Positions 22,680-24,305 of a stretch of DNA of 24,305 bases are shown here, piece by piece (position 1 is the first letter of the stretch; the number at the start of each line of letters is the position of its first letter). Source of the DNA: Sulfurovum sp. Its GTDB lineage: Bacteria > Campylobacterota > Campylobacteria > Campylobacterales > Sulfurovaceae. The position numbers were made by a program, and so were the translations under genes. The DNA is taken from positions 1-24,305 of the forward strand of contig JALSTF010000012.1 of the NCBI GenBank assembly GCA_026983895.1, given 5' to 3'. The notes under the pieces are model-generated. The model was not told the DNA's origin and did no database searches. It saw only the letters and a list, made by a program, of their open reading frames with translations.

Positions 22680-23500
22680 TACTTCATCCGCAAAACCATC
22701 CTGTCCTGTTCTACTTCATGTCGTTTGCGCATATAGGTTGTGTTGTGCGGTGTCTGGGCATGCAGGATCTTGAACTCTTTGTTGTACACGGTAAGCAGTA
22801 CCCCTTTGGCACGGGTAAAAAAGTCTGCATGATCAAGCCGTTTGATGCGGGCATCCCAGCCGACAAGCTTGAGCCTTTGGGTGCGTGCGATGTAAAAGTT
22901 CGGTACCTTGTCATACACCGGCAATCCTCCCATACGGCTTCCCGGAGGCATCAGAGATCCGGTATCGGTACGGTGCAGTCGCGCATGGCGGTAGTCAGCT
23001 GATCTGAACGAGGGAAGATTGATGACCTCCCCTCCCATGATGTCGATCTTCTCTTCTTTCTCTATCCGTTCGAGAGCCTCTTCAAGCCTGGTCAGCGCAT
23101 AAAAGATGAAGTCATCATCGAGCAGCAGTACATAAGGTGTTTGAACGGCTTCAAGGGCTTTCTGTCGTCCTGCAGATACACCGCTGTCATAGGGCAGATG
23201 GATATTCTGCACGCCTGCACGTTCTATGGGCTTTGCACTGTCATCGACGACGATCACCCGCATATTCGGGTAGAAACGCCGCAGGCTTTTGAGCAGGCGT
23301 GCCACGGTTTCGGGGCGTTCGAAGGTTTTGATGATCGCTGTCAGTTTTTCATCGACCAGAGGCGCATCAAAAGCAGGAAGTTTTCTCTCATTCCATCGAA
23401 GCCACCAAAGTTGCGAAGCGATCAAGCCTTCATAAAGCGGCTTTCCTATCCGGCGTAATTTTCCCCGTTTTAACTGTTTGGAGAGTGTTTGTCCTATCAT
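22619..23500 (-). CDS. GT-A glycosyltransferase, GT2/GT12-like
   Basis: 293 aa. TAIIKTFERPETVARLLKSL (54-73) opens a GT-A fold. VIVVDDSAKP (82-91) and LLLDDDFIF (126-134, DDD at 128-130) hold the nucleotide-sugar and metal site, and VPNFYIARTQRLKLVGWD then LDHADFF form the acceptor side. The wording of these motifs recalls animal GM2/GD2 synthase (B4GALNT1, GT12) and bacterial relatives, so a beta-GalNAc-type transferase is possible. No signal or membrane helix is evident. It starts 5 nt after the toxin stop with AGGTAA as ribosome binding site and has no promoter of its own in view. It would decorate a surface glycan. Its last 20 codons overlap the nucleotidyltransferase on the other strand. 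Confidence 0.83.
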   Translation of the reverse strand: MIGQTLSKQLKRGKLRRIGKPLYEGLIASQLWWLRWNERKLPAFDAPLVDEKLTAIIKTFERPETVARLLKSLRRFYPNMRVIVVDDSAKPIERAGVQNIHLPYDSGVSAGRQKALEAVQTPYVLLLDDDFIFYALTRLEEALERIEKEEKIDIMGGEVINLPSFRSADYRHARLHRTDTGSLMPPGSRMGGLPVYDKVPNFYIARTQRLKLVGWDARIKRLDHADFFTRAKGVLLTVYNKEFKILHAQTPHNTTYMRKRHEVEQDRMVLRMKYYADVSGSAQSFNKRQKIKR

Positions 23501-23505
23501 AACGC

Positions 23506-23784
23506 TTACCTGTATACTTCATCATGATTGCCAATATCTATGGGTATGATCTCATCATTTTCAATAATAAAATCTATCACTATTCTATATTCCATATTGA
23601 TGGAAACAGAGGAGTACTCTTTTAGCTTTCCTTTTAATGTATGCCGTCTTAAAGAAGGATGAAAAGGATCTCTCTCCAGTATGGTGATCGCTTTTGCATA
23701 TCTGCTAAACATGTCGGGATGCTTTTTAAGAAATTTCTTAACACGCTTTTTATACGTATCTGTGATGACAAGCTTATAGTTCAT
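23506..23784 (-). CDS. RelE/YafQ/ParE-family toxin
   Basis: 92 aa. The RelE-fold pattern is clear: an N-terminal strand (YKLVITDTYKKRVKKFLKKH), two helices, then LRRHTLKGKLKEYSSVSINM, YRIVIDF and IIPIDIGNHDEVYR, the usual ending of the YafQ/RelE/mRNA-interferase group. These toxins cut mRNA on the ribosome and are held inactive by the antitoxin. The ATG lies inside the end of the antitoxin gene (11-bp overlap), the classical arrangement. The final His-Asp-Glu-Tyr segment is intact, so activity is likely. Confidence 0.9.
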   Translation of the reverse strand: MNYKLVITDTYKKRVKKFLKKHPDMFSRYAKAITILERDPFHPSLRRHTLKGKLKEYSSVSINMEYRIVIDFIIENDEIIPIDIGNHDEVYR

Positions 23785-24040
23785 CTTTTAAGAGTACTTT
23801 CATTTCAGCCAAATGTTCTTGTGCATTTTGTGTTTTATAGTTACCGTTTTCCATATCATGCATCATTTGCATATAGGCTAAATCCAATTCATTGGCTCTG
23901 AACTCTTTATATCGTTCTATGTCAAGCACCACATATTTATCTTTGCCCCTAACATTAATGATGAGTTCATCAAACTTGTTGAGAAGCTCATCAAAAAAAG
24001 ACACCCCTCTTTGCTTAATTTCATTTGCAGAAATAGTCAC
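23774..24040 (-). CDS. Phd/YefM-family antitoxin
   Basis: 88 aa. VTISANEIKQRGVSFFDELL (start) and VRGKDKYVVLDIERYKEFR are typical of Phd/YefM DNA-binding antitoxins. A flexible acidic C-terminus (about 55-88) wraps the toxin. I start it at GTG 24040 because AAGGAG sits exactly 6 nt upstream; a longer frame to 24229 runs through the promoter and operator. It should repress its own operon, with the toxin as co-repressor, through the palindrome at 24050-24067. Confidence 0.9.
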   Translation of the reverse strand: MTISANEIKQRGVSFFDELLNKFDELIINVRGKDKYVVLDIERYKEFRANELDLAYMQMMHDMENGNYKTQNAQEHLAEMKVLLKDEL

Positions 24041-24049
24041 TATAGTCTC

Positions 24050-24067
24050 CTTAAAAGTACTTTTAAG
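24050..24067. promoter_or_regulatory. 18-bp palindromic operator of the toxin-antitoxin operon
   Basis: CTTAAAAGTACTTTTAAG is a perfect palindrome between the -10 and the antitoxin start, covering the predicted transcription start and part of the ribosome binding site. A 12-bp part (CTTTTAAGAGTA, 24060-24071) recurs at 23785-23796 beside the toxin start. Confidence 0.65.
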
Positions 24068-24070
24068 AGT

Positions 24071-24076
24071 ATTATA
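24071..24076 (-). promoter_or_regulatory. -10 box of the toxin-antitoxin-glycosyltransferase operon
   Basis: GCTATAAT on the minus strand; +1 is expected near 24064, inside the palindromic operator. The only promoter seen for the three genes that follow. Confidence 0.6.
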
Positions 24077-24176
24077 GCACAAGGGCGCTTCCAATAAGAG
24101 GTAATGCTGCAACATCGCAATAAAATTCAGGCGTGCACCCATTACAGAAATTATTTTCAAGTTTTGGCTTTGTTGA

Positions 24177-24305
24177 CTACGTAAAATCCAATATTGCCTG
24201 GATCTGAGCTTCCACAGCAAGCATTTCATTTTTCGTAAGTGCTGCTACTTTTTCAGGTGCCAGCCGCTGTATGTCCATCGCCCTTATCTGATCACATAGC
24301 ACTTC
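24177..24305 (-). CDS. MazF/PemK-family toxin, C-terminal part only
   Basis: The last 42 codons of a gene that enters from the right edge. EVLCDQIRAMDIQRLA followed by LTKNEMLAVEAQIQAILDF is the standard C-terminal helix region of MazF/PemK endoribonucleases. The frame is open to the window edge, so the gene may be complete outside. It lies on the same strand as the Phd-RelE pair, about 135 bp upstream of that antitoxin, making two toxin genes of different families side by side. Confidence 0.75.
   Translation of the reverse strand, partial: EVLCDQIRAMDIQRLAPEKVAALTKNEMLAVEAQIQAILDFT

Noticed and set aside
23774..24229. 151-codon version of the antitoxin
   Set aside because: It would run through the promoter, operator and ribosome binding site; the GTG at 24040 fits the Phd/YefM start.

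Overview
The window (24,305 bp, mid-40s % GC by eye) looks like a chromosomal segment of a Campylobacterota bacterium, most likely a marine Sulfurovum-type organism. The evidence is the gene order ubiX-coaD-tmk-hisS-(insert)-speA-cysE-aminotransferase, which as I recall matches Campylobacter jejuni, a cysteine-rich HisRS, an alternative (carboxyspermidine) polyamine enzyme, and sigma70 promoters that show a clear TATAAT but no convincing -35. The species call is inference; no database was searched.

Layout. 1-2173 (-): ftsK, running off the left edge. 2349-2782: tRNA-Leu(CAA), tRNA-Gly(TCC), tRNA-Gly(GCC). 2783-3424: a gene-free, highly structured island with two adjacent stem-loops that share a 20-nt loop sequence, followed by a 273-bp element with 34-bp perfect terminal inverted repeats that tiles completely into a four-way-junction fold. 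3425-6494 (+): ubiX, coaD, tmk, hisS. 6501-10498 (-): an Mla/Iam-type lipid transport operon (STAS-MlaE permease, ATPase, MCE protein, auxiliary lipoprotein; every junction overlaps by 4-8 bp) and a small outer-membrane beta-barrel gene with its own promoter. 10570-14401 (+): speA, cysE, class I aminotransferase. 14452-15006 (-): DedA-like membrane protein. 15121-18023 (+): AEC-type permease, carboxy(nor)spermidine dehydrogenase-like enzyme, DUF2461 protein. 18098-19294 (+): FAD/NAD(P) oxidoreductase, abutting pgeF (-). 20110-21323 (+): rodA followed 3 nt later by a CAT-anticodon tRNA. 21399-22679 (+): nucleotidyltransferase-fold protein carrying repeat-derived inserts. 22619-24305 (-): the tail of a MazF/PemK-like toxin, a Phd/YefM-RelE-type toxin-antitoxin pair, and a glycosyltransferase only 5 nt behind the toxin.

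How the genes fit together. The core is housekeeping: chromosome segregation, CoA, dTMP, His-tRNA, serine acetylation, cell elongation. SpeA and the dehydrogenase together point to the agmatine-putrescine-carboxyspermidine-spermidine route. The four-gene transport operon plus the barrel protein form a coherent envelope lipid-trafficking block that interrupts the otherwise conserved hisS-speA order. The right end is accessory: surface-glycan enzymes mixed with toxin-antitoxin genes.

The least explained features are non-coding: the cloverleaf-like inverted-repeat element at 3089-3361, the twin hairpins at 2883-3030, a family of tandem 7-mers that occurs both between genes and in frame inside the nucleotidyltransferase gene, a -10 box that appears to serve pgeF and rodA in both directions, and three genes whose -10 lies 6-7 nt from the ATG (predicted leaderless).
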